A DNA stretch of 64,000 nucleotides. It comes from Mixta mediterraneensis (lineage in GTDB: Bacteria; Pseudomonadota; Gammaproteobacteria; Enterobacterales; Enterobacteriaceae). Below are positions 42,767 through 50,925 of this stretch, piece by piece. Position numbers and translations under genes: made by a program. The notes beneath the pieces are model-generated. The model was not told the DNA's origin, did no database searches, and worked only from the letters and a program-made list of their open reading frames with translations. The stretch spans positions 1 to 64,000 of the forward strand of contig NZ_JACFXY010000013.1 of assembly GCF_014946725.1 (NCBI RefSeq). The letters run 5' to 3'. Numbering within the stretch: the first letter of the stretch is position 1; the number at the start of each line of letters is the position of its first letter.

Positions 42767-43957
42767 TTATCGCGCCAGGCGCGCAAAGCCCGCCGCAAGG
42801 TCGGCAAGCAAGTCATCGACATGTTCCAGACCAATATGTAGACGCACCAGCGTGCCAGCAAAATCCACGCCACCAGCCGGGCGAATCGCAGCCAGCTCTT
42901 CGGGCTGGTTCGCCAGAATCAGCGATTCATAGCCGCCCCATGAATACGCCATGCTGAAATGATGGAAGTGATCGAGATAACGCGCCAGCTGCTCTCTGCT
43001 CAGTTTCTCTTTCATTACAAACGAAAACAGTCCGCTACTGCCGGTAAAATCACGTTGCCAGAATTCATGGCCTTTGCATTGTGCCAGCGCCGGATGATTA
43101 ACGCGTGCTACTTCAGGGCGCGCCGCCAGCCATTCAGCCACCTGAATGCCGCTGTCCTCATGCTGGCGCAAACGCGTACCCAGCGTACGCAGTCCGCGGC
43201 TAGCCAGATAAGCGGTATCTGCATCAATCATCTGGCCCATTAAATATGAATTCTCACGAAGCTGATCCCAGCAGCGTGCATTGGCGACTGCCGTACCAAT
43301 CATCGCGTCGCTGTGACCAATAAGATATTTAGTCCCCGCCTGAATAGATATATCCACACCGTGCGCCAGCGCGTTAAACAAAATTCCCGCCGCCCAGGTA
43401 TTGTCGATGATGATAATAGCGTCGGGTGCTTTGGCGCGAACCGCAGCAACGATTGAAGGAACATCTTGCACTTCCATGGTGATCGAGGCCGGAGATTCGA
43501 GGAACACCACGCGTGTATTAGGCTGCACTAACGCGCCTATTTCACTGCCGATGCAGTGATCAAAATAGGTAGTAGATACCTGGAGCTTACTGAGAATTTT
43601 GTCGCAAAAATCTTGTGTCGGCTCGTACACCGCGCCGCTCATCAATACATGATCACCGGCTTCGACAAATGCCAGGATAGCGTTTGAAACGGCGGCCGCG
43701 CCGCACGGATACAGTGCACATCCTGCGCCGCCTTCCAGTTCGGTCATCGCATCCTGTAACGCGAAATGCGTCAGGGTGCCGCGACGGCCATAAAACAGCT
43801 CGCCTTTGGCACGTCCGGCGGTGGCGTTTTTCTTATCCGCTACAGTGTCAAAAACCAATGAAGAAGCACGTTGAATGACGCTGTTTACCGCGCCTTGAGT
43901 GTACCGCTTGCTGCGTCCTGCGCTAACCAGCGTGGTATCAATCTTTTTGGTTGTCAT
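42767..43957 (-). CDS. metC: Cystathionine beta-lyase MetC
   Basis: PLP enzyme that cleaves cystathionine to homocysteine, pyruvate and ammonia. 396 residues. Seen: [43 protein letters not shown], and the PLP lysine in [15 protein letters not shown] (about 211). I chose the ATG at 43957 ([10 protein letters not shown]); 33 more in-frame codons upstream are leader. A MetJ box (AGACGTCT repeats) was not clear. A Fur-like box lies 69 bases upstream. Confidence 0.97.
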   Translation of the reverse strand: MTTKKIDTTLVSAGRSKRYTQGAVNSVIQRASSLVFDTVADKKNATAGRAKGELFYGRRGTLTHFALQDAMTELEGGAGCALYPCGAAAVSNAILAFVEAGDHVLMSGAVYEPTQDFCDKILSKLQVSTTYFDHCIGSEIGALVQPNTRVVFLESPASITMEVQDVPSIVAAVRAKAPDAIIIIDNTWAAGILFNALAHGVDISIQAGTKYLIGHSDAMIGTAVANARCWDQLRENSYLMGQMIDADTAYLASRGLRTLGTRLRQHEDSGIQVAEWLAARPEVARVNHPALAQCKGHEFWQRDFTGSSGLFSFVMKEKLSREQLARYLDHFHHFSMAYSWGGYESLILANQPEELAAIRPAGGVDFAGTLVRLHIGLEHVDDLLADLAAGFARLAR

Positions 43958-44025
43958 TAAGGTCTGCCTTGCCGCGTCCAACAAAGGTTTCACGTTAACA
44001 TGAAACTGTCTGCTAGGTTGAGCCT

Positions 44026-44040
44026 GAATAATGATTATCA
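44026..44040. promoter_or_regulatory. Fur-like box upstream of metC
   Basis: GAATAAT-g-ATTATCA matches 12 of 14 positions of the 7-1-7 Fur consensus. It sits between the TRAP terminator and metC. In E. coli the metC and exbB genes share one divergent region with Fur control, so this may be a leftover of that region. Motif evidence only. Confidence 0.4.
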
Positions 44041-44055
44041 GCAGGCGGTATAGCA

Positions 44056-44082
44056 AAAAACAGGCCCGCCCAGCCTGTTTTT
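44056..44082. terminator. Terminator of the TRAP operon
   Basis: Stem AAAAACAGGC / GCCTGTTTTT with a seven-base loop; T-run on the minus strand just after the dctM stop. Confidence 0.85.
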
Positions 44083-44089
44083 TATCGCA

Positions 44090-45376
44090 CTACATCATGC
44101 CCATCAGTCGCGGTAACCAAAGTGATATTGCCGGGATATAGGTGATTAACATCAGCACCACAAACAGCATGCCGTAGAACGGCAGCATGGCGCTGACCAC
44201 TTGTTCAATCTTCTGTTTACTGACCGCACTGGCAACGAATAATACTGTGCCAACCGGCGGTGTGATTAAGCCGATGCCAAGGTTGGTTAGCATGATCATA
44301 CCGAAATGTATCGGATTAATGCCTAACTCGGTTGCCACTGGCAGCAGCACCGGCGTCAGGATCAGAATCAGGGGGGCCATATCCATCAGCGTGCCAACCA
44401 CCAGCAGCAGAAAATTAACGCACATCAGGATGACGTATTTATTACTGGAGAAGCTGGTAAAAGCTTCAGTGATAAGGGTCGGTAATTGCATAAAGGTCAT
44501 TACCGCACCAAATCCGGCAGCAAAAGCAATCAGCACCATAACGATGGTCACTGTTTTGATGGTACGGAACAGCAGGATATGTAACTGACTCCATTTAAAG
44601 TCGCGGTAAATAAACATGGTGACGAAGAACGCCCATAAGCAGGCAATGGCCGCCGATTCCGAAGCGGTAAAAATACCCGATAAAATGCCGCCAAGAATAA
44701 TGACAATGGTAAACAGGCCCCAGAATGCGTCGAAGAAAATGCTTAGCGCCTGTTTAAAAGCAATACGCTCGCCTTTGGGGTAGCCCCGTTTATGTGCAAA
44801 GCAGAGGCACATGATCATCAGGCACAAACCCAGCATCAGAGCCGGAATGATACCGGCGACAAACAATGACGAAATGGTCACCACGCCGCCAGTGGCTAAC
44901 GAATAAATTACCGAGTTGTGGCTTGGCGGGATTAATACTGCCTGCACCGAACCGCTGGCCGTCACGGCGGCGGCAAAATCACGCGGATAGCCTTTCTCCT
45001 CCATCTGCGGAACCATCACCGAACCAATGGAGGCCGTGTCGGCGACCGACGATCCCGAAATTGCGCCAAAAAAGGTTGAAGCGACAATATTCACCAGCGA
45101 CAAGCCACCGCGAATAAAGCCCACAAAAATATAGGCGAAATTCACCAGCCGTCGGGCGATGCCGCCTTCCGCCATAATCGCTCCCGCAAGAATAAAGAAC
45201 GGAATGGTCAGCAGAGAAAATTTATTAATGCCATTGGTGATTTGAATCACTACGGCTTCCAGTGGCAGATCGATCCACCATGCGCCGATAAATGCGCTCA
45301 GGCCGACGGCAAACGCCACCGGAAAGCCCAGCAACAGCAACGCCACCAGGCTGCCGATTAAAATCAGTGCATCCAT
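44090..45376 (-). CDS. TRAP transporter large permease subunit (DctM type)
   Basis: Main membrane subunit of a sodium-driven tripartite ATP-independent periplasmic transporter. 428 residues, about 12 transmembrane helices. Seen: FAVGLSAFIGAWW, STFFGAISGSSVADTASIGSVMVPQMEEKGYPRDFAAAVTASGS in pieces (about 95-135), IPPSHNSVIYSLA, and LITPPVGTVLFVASAVS (about 365-381). It follows the small permease gene by 12 bases behind a CGGAG site. Confidence 0.93.
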   Translation of the reverse strand: MDALILIGSLVALLLLGFPVAFAVGLSAFIGAWWIDLPLEAVVIQITNGINKFSLLTIPFFILAGAIMAEGGIARRLVNFAYIFVGFIRGGLSLVNIVASTFFGAISGSSVADTASIGSVMVPQMEEKGYPRDFAAAVTASGSVQAVLIPPSHNSVIYSLATGGVVTISSLFVAGIIPALMLGLCLMIMCLCFAHKRGYPKGERIAFKQALSIFFDAFWGLFTIVIILGGILSGIFTASESAAIACLWAFFVTMFIYRDFKWSQLHILLFRTIKTVTIVMVLIAFAAGFGAVMTFMQLPTLITEAFTSFSSNKYVILMCVNFLLLVVGTLMDMAPLILILTPVLLPVATELGINPIHFGMIMLTNLGIGLITPPVGTVLFVASAVSKQKIEQVVSAMLPFYGMLFVVLMLITYIPAISLWLPRLMGMM

Positions 45377-45388
45377 TTTATGCTCCGC

Positions 45389-45895
45389 TTAGTGTGTGCC
45401 GCCAAGGATCACGATAGGGCGCTGACGTTGATCGCCATTAATCAGTCGCTCCACCACAAATAACAACGTGAAGATCGCGCCAATGGGAATGGGCAGATAC
45501 ATTTCGCCGTAAGTCACTGTGGGAAAAGAGGCGAGCGATTGCACCCACATCGCTTCACACAGGTTGTAGCTGGCGCGGAAGATGATGACGCAAGTCGCGA
45601 TCATCAGCAGATCGCAAACCCGTAACAGCAGGCGCTGCGCTGCAGGCGACAGGCGATCGGTCATCATCGATACGCAGATATGCGTCCCCGCGCGAAAACC
45701 AACCGGCGCCCCAATAAAGGTAAAAATAATCATGCAAATGATGGCCACCGGTTCGGGCCAGGAAAGGGCGCTATTTAATACGTAGCGGGCAAAAATGCCG
45801 ATTGGGATCACCGTCACCATGATCATCAGCGCGATGGCGGCGATTGTCATGCACAGCAGATAGAGCCCATCCATCAGACGAGAATATGCAGTCAT
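45389..45895 (-). CDS. TRAP transporter small permease subunit (DctQ type)
   Basis: Four-helix membrane subunit that pairs with DctM. About 168 residues from the ATG at 45895 (MTAYSRLMDGLYLL). An earlier in-frame ATG at 45931 would add 12 residues and neither has a strong Shine-Dalgarno. Seen: FARYVLNSALSWPEP (conserved RY...SWxEE-like motif, about 36-50), FRAGTHICVSMM, and YGEMYLPIPIGAIF near the end. Middle gene of the operon. Confidence 0.88.
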   Translation of the reverse strand: MTAYSRLMDGLYLLCMTIAAIALMIMVTVIPIGIFARYVLNSALSWPEPVAIICMIIFTFIGAPVGFRAGTHICVSMMTDRLSPAAQRLLLRVCDLLMIATCVIIFRASYNLCEAMWVQSLASFPTVTYGEMYLPIPIGAIFTLLFVVERLINGDQRQRPIVILGGTH

Positions 45896-45944
45896 TATCG
45901 ATACCTGAATTAAGGCGTCATGGTTCAGCATGACACGGGAAGGG

Positions 45945-46922
45945 TTATTTCACATCGGCGATCTGCTTCATTAGATCCTGATACTTACCGGCAAACTGAT
46001 CACGTACCGGCTGCGTGGCTTTGATAAAGTAATCACGATCGGTTTCCTGAAACGTCACGCCGCCCGCTTTCATTTTTTCTATCGACTGCTGGGTATAAGT
46101 TGCCCATAGCTGACGCTCTTCATCCTGCGCCTCTTTACCTAACTTTTTCAGCAGCGCCTGATCATCAGCAGACAGACGATCCCATAACGGTTTGGAATAC
46201 AGGATCATTTCCGGCTGAATGAAGTGGCCCGTCAACGTGTAATTTTTAGCAACCGGCAGATAGTTATGGGCGACAAAGGTTGGCGGGTTGTTTTCGGTGC
46301 CATCAACCACGCCGGTTTGCATGGCGCTGAATACTTCGCTCACGCCCATCGCGACCGGATTTGCTCCCATCGCTTTTAGCGTGGCCAGTGAAATCGCGCT
46401 GTTTTGTACGCGGATCTTCATGCCTTTCAGATCTTCAGGTTTCTTAATGGGCTTTTTGGTAATCATGTTGCGCACACCCGCATCGGTCCAGCCCAGGAAG
46501 ATCATGCGCGCGTTGGGATCGTTGTCGAAGTTATTGACGATCTGCTTGCCAATAGCGCCGTCCAGAACTTTATGCATATGATCTTCGTCGCGGAACACAT
46601 ACGGTAAAGTTAAAACGCTGGTCTCTGGCGCGATAGTGGTGACGGGAGCGAGCGAGACGCGGATCATATCGATCGCGCCGAGCTGGACTTGCTGTAGGGT
46701 TTGATCTTCATCACCCAGCACCCCGCCCGCATAAACTTTCATCTCTAAGCGCCCGTCGGTTGCTTTTTTAAGTTTCTCGCCCATATGTTCAAGCGCAACT
46801 ACTGTGGGATAACCTGCTGGCTGAACTTCAGCCACTTTAATCACTTTGGCGGAAACCACCGCAGGGCAAAAAGCCGCAGCGGAAGATAACGAAACTGCGA
46901 GTAATAATTTTTTCAGCGTCAT
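45945..46922 (-). CDS. TRAP transporter substrate-binding protein (DctP type)
   Basis: Periplasmic receptor that binds an organic-acid substrate and delivers it to DctQM. 325 residues. A signal peptide is cleaved after VVSA (about 25). Seen: GRLEMKVYAGGVLGDEDQTLQQVQLGAIDM in pieces (about 55-85), the carboxylate-binding arginine in LKGMKIRVQNSA (about 155), and VDGTENNPPTF (about 193). The tryptophan and asparagine pattern suggests a sugar acid or other carboxylate; the KdgR-like operator upstream points to a uronate breakdown product. I chose the ATG at 46922, behind GGAG. Confidence 0.9.
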   Translation of the reverse strand: MTLKKLLLAVSLSSAAAFCPAVVSAKVIKVAEVQPAGYPTVVALEHMGEKLKKATDGRLEMKVYAGGVLGDEDQTLQQVQLGAIDMIRVSLAPVTTIAPETSVLTLPYVFRDEDHMHKVLDGAIGKQIVNNFDNDPNARMIFLGWTDAGVRNMITKKPIKKPEDLKGMKIRVQNSAISLATLKAMGANPVAMGVSEVFSAMQTGVVDGTENNPPTFVAHNYLPVAKNYTLTGHFIQPEMILYSKPLWDRLSADDQALLKKLGKEAQDEERQLWATYTQQSIEKMKAGGVTFQETDRDYFIKATQPVRDQFAGKYQDLMKQIADVK

Positions 46923-47047
46923 TCTGTTTCTCCAGCAAATTAGGGGCAGGAAGGGGCGGCGCATTGATTATCAGGGGCAGGAAGAAGTAGCCGCGTGGAG
47001 CCAGCATAGAGAAATTGCGGCGGGGGAAAACGAAACGATTACGATTG

Positions 47048-47063
47048 GATGAATTAGCTCACA
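47048..47063. promoter_or_regulatory. CRP-like site upstream of the TRAP operon
   Basis: On the minus strand TGTGA-GCTAAT-TCATC matches 8 of 10 core CRP positions. It is two bases from the KdgR-like operator, the pairing typical of uronate-catabolism promoters. Confidence 0.4.
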
Positions 47064-47065
47064 TT

Positions 47066-47082
47066 TTAAAACGTTGTTTTAA
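47066..47082. promoter_or_regulatory. KdgR-like operator upstream of the TRAP operon
   Basis: Perfect inverted repeat TTAAAAC-GTT-GTTTTAA. Its core agrees with the KdgR pattern TGAAACAnTGTTTCA read as TRAAAYnnYRTTTYA. KdgR is the IclR-family repressor of pectin and hexuronate catabolism in Erwinia-type bacteria and E. coli. The site is about 145 bases before dctP. An alternative is another IclR- or GntR-family repressor. Confidence 0.5.
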
Positions 47083-47184
47083 TAAATTCATATCCAATAT
47101 CACAATTTTAAAACAATTGCCTAAACCGGTGTGAAAGCGAACAGCCTGAAATGAAAAAAATCTCCTCTCATTTGTAAATAGTAA

Positions 47185-47199
47185 TGAGAACTACTATCA
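47185..47199. promoter_or_regulatory. Fur box in the exbB promoter
   Basis: TGAGAAC-t-ACTATCA matches 11 of 14 positions of the 7-1-7 Fur consensus and overlaps a wider inverted repeat ATAGTA / TACTAT (47179-47198). A candidate -10 (TATTAT, 47216-47221) lies just downstream. Fits iron repression of exbBD. Confidence 0.7.
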
Positions 47200-47265
47200 A
47201 TTCGCTTGTTTTTTGCTATTATTCGCCCTTGTTCCGCATCCGTGCACATGAGTTGGAGAAGCAGC

Positions 47266-48012
47266 GTGGTAGCCAGTGATTTGATGCAAACGGATCTCTC
47301 CGTTTGGGGCATGTATCAACATGCCGATGTCGTGGTAAAGGTAGTGATGATCGGCCTGTTGTTGGCCTCAGTTGTGACGTGGGCTATCTTCTTCGGTAAA
47401 TTCGCCGAACTGAGCGCTGCAAAACGTCGTCTGAAACGCGAACAATTAGCGCTGGGCGAAGCCCGGAATCTTCATGACGCCGCGCAGGCAGCTCAACAGT
47501 TCAATAGCAACAGCCACAGCGGCGTGTTGCTGAATGATGCGCAAAACGAATTAGCGCTTTCCGCCGGCACCGATGATACCAACGGTATTAAAGATCGCAC
47601 CAGCTTTCGCCTGGAGCGTCGCGTTGCCGCCTTCAGCCGTCACGCGGGACGCGGTAATGGATTCCTCGCCACTATCGGTTCGGTATCGCCGTTTATCGGC
47701 CTGTTCGGTACCGTCTGGGGCATTATGAACAGTTTCATCGGCATTGCTAAAACTCAAACGACTAATCTGGCGGTGGTTGCGCCGGGCATCGCAGAAGCGC
47801 TGCTGGCAACGGCAATTGGCCTGATCGCCGCTATTCCTGCCGTTGTGATTTATAACGTCTTTGCGCGTATGATTGCCAGCTATAAAGCCTCGCTGGGTGA
47901 CGTTGCTGCACAAATCATGCTGTTGCAAAGCCGCGATATTGATCTGGGAAACGTGACTACTCAGCCTGAGGTTGCTCGTCCTGCTGCTGCTCAGAAACTG
48001 CGCTTAGGATAA
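47266..48012 (+). CDS. exbB: TonB-system biopolymer transport protein ExbB
   Basis: Proton-channel subunit that, with ExbD and TonB, energises siderophore and vitamin B12 uptake. 248 residues. Seen: LMQTDLSVWGMYQHADVVVK at the N terminus, three transmembrane helices (about 20-40, 133-160, 180-200), and IGLFGTVWGIMNSFIGI and VAPGIAEALLATAIGL typical of MotA/TolQ/ExbB. The start is a GTG at 47266, eight bases after TTGGAG, by alignment to E. coli; an upstream ATG at 47248 is less likely. A Fur box controls the promoter. Confidence 0.96.
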   Translation: MVASDLMQTDLSVWGMYQHADVVVKVVMIGLLLASVVTWAIFFGKFAELSAAKRRLKREQLALGEARNLHDAAQAAQQFNSNSHSGVLLNDAQNELALSAGTDDTNGIKDRTSFRLERRVAAFSRHAGRGNGFLATIGSVSPFIGLFGTVWGIMNSFIGIAKTQTTNLAVVAPGIAEALLATAIGLIAAIPAVVIYNVFARMIASYKASLGDVAAQIMLLQSRDIDLGNVTTQPEVARPAAAQKLRLG

Positions 48013-48018
48013 GTTCTT

Positions 48019-48441
48019 ATGGCGATGCGATTAAATGACGACCTGGACACCGACGGTGAAATGCATGAAATCAACGTGACGCCGTTTATCGACGTGATGC
48101 TGGTTTTGTTGATTATCTTTATGGTCGCCGCGCCGCTGGCAACCGTGGATGTGCGGGTCAATTTGCCTGCTTCCACCAGTGCCCCGCAGCCGCGTCCGGA
48201 GAAACCCGTTTACCTGTCAATTAAAGCGGATAAACAGCTGTATGTCGGTAACGATCAGGTCACGCCAGAAAATTTGGTGAGCGTATTGACCAGCCAGACG
48301 GAAGGTAACAAGGAGACCACCATCTTCTTCCAGGCCGATAAAAGCGTGGATTACGAGACACTGATGAGCGTGATGGATCAATTGCGTACCGCGGGTTATT
48401 TAAAGATTGGCTTGATGGGTATGGAAACTATGAAGAAGTAA
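48019..48441 (+). CDS. exbD: TonB-system biopolymer transport protein ExbD
   Basis: Single-span partner of ExbB and TonB. 140 residues. Seen: MHEINVTPFIDVMLVLLIIFMV with the essential proton-carrying Asp (Asp25) at the start of the transmembrane helix, and the periplasmic domain PVYLSIKADKQLYVG. Six bases follow the exbB stop, then a strong terminator, so exbBD is a two-gene operon. Confidence 0.97.
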   Translation: MAMRLNDDLDTDGEMHEINVTPFIDVMLVLLIIFMVAAPLATVDVRVNLPASTSAPQPRPEKPVYLSIKADKQLYVGNDQVTPENLVSVLTSQTEGNKETTIFFQADKSVDYETLMSVMDQLRTAGYLKIGLMGMETMKK

Positions 48442-48460
48442 CGTTTCGAAACGTAAGGAA

Positions 48461-48486
48461 AGGGTGCCGCTGGGCACCCTTTTTTG
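48461..48486 (+). terminator. exbBD terminator
   Basis: Stem AGGGTGCC / GGCACCCT with a GCTG loop and T6 run, 20 bases after the exbD stop. Confidence 0.9.
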
Positions 48487-48572
48487 TTTTAATCCAACAC
48501 GGCGATTCATCGGCATAAATTTTTTCGTGTTAATTTTTTGTTACTTATAAACACACTTTTGTAAATTGGAAT

Positions 48573-48588
48573 GGTGAGTTAGGTCACG
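48573..48588. promoter_or_regulatory. CRP-like site upstream of the citrate-type symporter
   Basis: GGTGA-GTTAGG-TCACG keeps the GTGA-N6-TCAC core (8 of 10 positions). It lies 53 bases before the symporter start, a spacing compatible with activation near the promoter. Confidence 0.4.
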
Positions 48589-48640
48589 TTAAATAGCCGG
48601 TAACTGCGCTAAAAAGGGATAAAAAACCCAGGAAGCGAAT

Positions 48641-49954
48641 ATGAGTCGGAGCCAGTCTTTACAAAAACCTAAAGGTGCAGCACGCACCATCTTTACCGTG
48701 ACCAGCGGTAATTTCCTCGAAATGTATGATTTTATGGTTTTCGGCTACTATGCTAGCGCGATCGCCAAAACCTTCTTTCCTGGCGATAACCCCTTTACCT
48801 CATTAATGCTCACACTAATGACGTTTGGCGCGGGTTTTCTGATGCGTCCACTTGGCGCAATTATTCTCGGCGCTTACATTGACCATCATGGACGCCGTAA
48901 AGGTTTACTGCTGACGCTGGGTCTGATGGCGTTCGGTACATTAACCATTGCGCTGGTGCCGGGATATGCTACGTTAGGCGCGCTATCTCCGGTACTCATT
49001 TTGCTGGGGCGCTTATTGCAGGGCTTCTCGGCGGGGGTCGAGCTGGGTGGTGTGTCGGTTTATCTGGCGGAAGTGGCGCCAAAAGGGCGCAAAGGCTTCT
49101 TTGTCAGTTGGCAATCCGGCAGTCAGCAGGTGGCGGTGATCTTTGCTGCGCTGCTTGGTTTGCTGCTTAATCATCTGTTTGGCAAAGAGGTCGTAACCGA
49201 ATGGGGCTGGCGTATCCCGTTCGTTATAGGCTGTATGATCGTGCCGTTCCTGTTCTGGATTCGTCGTCTGCTGGAAGAAACTGAAGCTTTCAGCCAGCGC
49301 AAACACCATCCCAGCATGAGCGAAATTATGCGTTCGGTCGCCAGTAACTGGGCGCTGGTACTGGCCGGGATGCTCATGGCCGTGACCACGACCGTGATGT
49401 TTTACATGATTACCGCTTTTACCCCAACTTTCGGTAAAACCGTATTAATGATGACTGACAAGCAGAGCTTCCTCGTGACGCTGTGCGTCGGCATTTCTAA
49501 CCTGATTTGGCTGCCGCTGATGGGGGCGCTGTCGGACCGGGTAGGCCGTCGCCCTTTGTTAATCCTTTTCACTATTTTGATGATTGTGACAACCTGGCCA
49601 GTGCTGCATTGGTTAGTGGGTTCTGCCAGCTTCGCCCATTTACTGGAAACCGAACTGTGGCTGTCGTTTCTGTATGCCAGCTATAACGGGGCGATGGTGG
49701 TTTATCTGGCAGAAATCATGCCTGCTGAGGTACGCGCGGCGGGTTTCTCGCTGGCGTACAGTCTGGCGACCGCGCTGTTTGGTGGCTTCACGCCCGCGGT
49801 TTCTAGCTACCTGATCCACGCAACTGGCAATAAAGCCATGCCCGGCGTTTGGCTGACGTTTGCGGCAGTGTGCGGATTGATCGGGACATTGCTGATTGGG
49901 CGGATGGTGAAGCAATATCAGACGCGCCACAGCGGCGCGCCCGTTAACGCTTAG
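48641..49954 (+). CDS. MFS citrate/tricarballylate-proton symporter (CitA/TcuC-like)
   Basis: Twelve-helix major facilitator transporter of the metabolite:H+ symporter family, most like the citrate carrier CitA and the tricarballylate carrier TcuC. 437 residues. Seen: TVTSGNFLEMYDFMVFGYYAS (about 19-38), AYIDHHGRRKG (loop 2-3 motif, about 85-95), LLGRLLQGFSAGVELGGVSVYLAE, and the repeat motif GALSDRVGRRP (about 290-300). Substrate inferred from family only; no citrate two-component system is beside it. Its TAG overlaps the stop of the convergent pilus gene by four bases. Confidence 0.88.
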   Translation: MSRSQSLQKPKGAARTIFTVTSGNFLEMYDFMVFGYYASAIAKTFFPGDNPFTSLMLTLMTFGAGFLMRPLGAIILGAYIDHHGRRKGLLLTLGLMAFGTLTIALVPGYATLGALSPVLILLGRLLQGFSAGVELGGVSVYLAEVAPKGRKGFFVSWQSGSQQVAVIFAALLGLLLNHLFGKEVVTEWGWRIPFVIGCMIVPFLFWIRRLLEETEAFSQRKHHPSMSEIMRSVASNWALVLAGMLMAVTTTVMFYMITAFTPTFGKTVLMMTDKQSFLVTLCVGISNLIWLPLMGALSDRVGRRPLLILFTILMIVTTWPVLHWLVGSASFAHLLETELWLSFLYASYNGAMVVYLAEIMPAEVRAAGFSLAYSLATALFGGFTPAVSSYLIHATGNKAMPGVWLTFAAVCGLIGTLLIGRMVKQYQTRHSGAPVNA

Positions 49955-50925
49955 AAGGCGAGATCCACCACCACGCTGTCGGTGTAGTCGCCCGCTGGCG
50001 GCGTGCTTTGCGTAGTTAAAACGCGCGCGGTGTAATTGAAACCGCGCGTTAATCCATCGCTCGTCACGCTGGTTGAAGCGTCACTGCTCCAGCGTTCAGA
50101 GCCACTCGGTCCCCAGCGATCGCTGGTGGAACCTTTATAAATCTCATAGCTCAGCCGTTGAGTGCCACTCGCCATATTCCTTATGCTACCTGATGCGTAG
50201 TTGCCATTGCTTAATCCTACCGTATAGGTACTGCCTTTGCTGCAAAGCACATTAATCGTCTGAGATACGGCGGAGAAACTGCCTACCAGCGGTGCGCTGC
50301 CGAAACTGATATTTGGCGCGGTGATGGCGGTACAGTCGTTGCTCAGAATCGCCGTTACGGTGATGGGGATGACGCCACTGCCAGTTTGCGGCGTCAGACA
50401 GGCGCCAAGCAGCCCAATGCTGGTACAAACGTTATAGGTTACCGCCATGTTCAGCGTCAGCGTGTAGGTTCCGGCAGCAACCGTTTGTCCAGCCACGGTG
50501 CGCAGATAAACCGGAATAGCGAAGTTTAAACTTCCCAGCAAACCCGCCAGGTTAATCAGGGTGGTAGAGTTATAAGCATAAGCGGCGCCACCAAGGGTTA
50601 ACTCACTGGCACAGGCGCTATCGGTACACAGACGTACAGGGATGTTATCGGTGCCGGCGTCACCGCTGCGCTTCAACGTGCCGCGTGTACCATTGTTGTT
50701 GCTCGCGCCGGTTAGCTGAAAAGTGATTTGGTTACCGGATAACAACGACAGTGCCGCACCGGCGCCGCAGTTAACGTTAGCGTTAGTCGAGGTCGAGCTC
50801 ACCGTGGTGTTTGCTACAAACGTTGTTACCGAACCAAAACTGGCAGAAGAGGCGGGCAAATTACAGGCTGCGTATCCCCACCAGGGAAACAGCAGCCATC
50901 CCAGCAGTAACAGTATTTTTTTCAT
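49951..50925 (-). CDS. Spore coat U domain pilus tip adhesin (CsuE-like)
   Basis: Probable tip subunit of a Csu-type pilus. 324 residues. A signal peptide ends at GYA-AC (about 19). Two spore-coat-protein-U beta domains follow: about 20-175 (CNLPASSASFGSV, with paired cysteines) and about 190-324 (NDCTAITAPNISFGSAPL). The hydrophobic N-terminal domain is the likely receptor- or surface-binding part, as in CsuE. It is last in the operon; its ATG overlaps the usher stop (ATGA). It ends against the convergent symporter. Confidence 0.88.
   Translation of the reverse strand: MKKILLLLGWLLFPWWGYAACNLPASSASFGSVTTFVANTTVSSTSTNANVNCGAGAALSLLSGNQITFQLTGASNNNGTRGTLKRSGDAGTDNIPVRLCTDSACASELTLGGAAYAYNSTTLINLAGLLGSLNFAIPVYLRTVAGQTVAAGTYTLTLNMAVTYNVCTSIGLLGACLTPQTGSGVIPITVTAILSNDCTAITAPNISFGSAPLVGSFSAVSQTINVLCSKGSTYTVGLSNGNYASGSIRNMASGTQRLSYEIYKGSTSDRWGPSGSERWSSDASTSVTSDGLTRGFNYTARVLTTQSTPPAGDYTDSVVVDLAF

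Larger units (their letters stand above)
46923..47265. other. Divergent control region between the TRAP operon and exbB
   Basis: 343 bases without a gene. It holds a 12-base direct repeat (AGGGGCAGGAAG at 46942 and 46973), a CRP-like site, a KdgR-like palindrome and, on the exbB side, a Fur box. The right half is A/T-rich. In E. coli the matching place is the short metC-exbB spacer. Confidence 0.6.

Noticed and set aside
43958..44025. MetJ box in front of metC
   Set aside because: No tandem AGACGTCT-like octamers with enough matches; only weak half matches.
44026..47200. TRAP block as a mobile element
   Set aside because: No transposase, integrase or terminal inverted repeats; only a 12-base direct repeat inside the control region.
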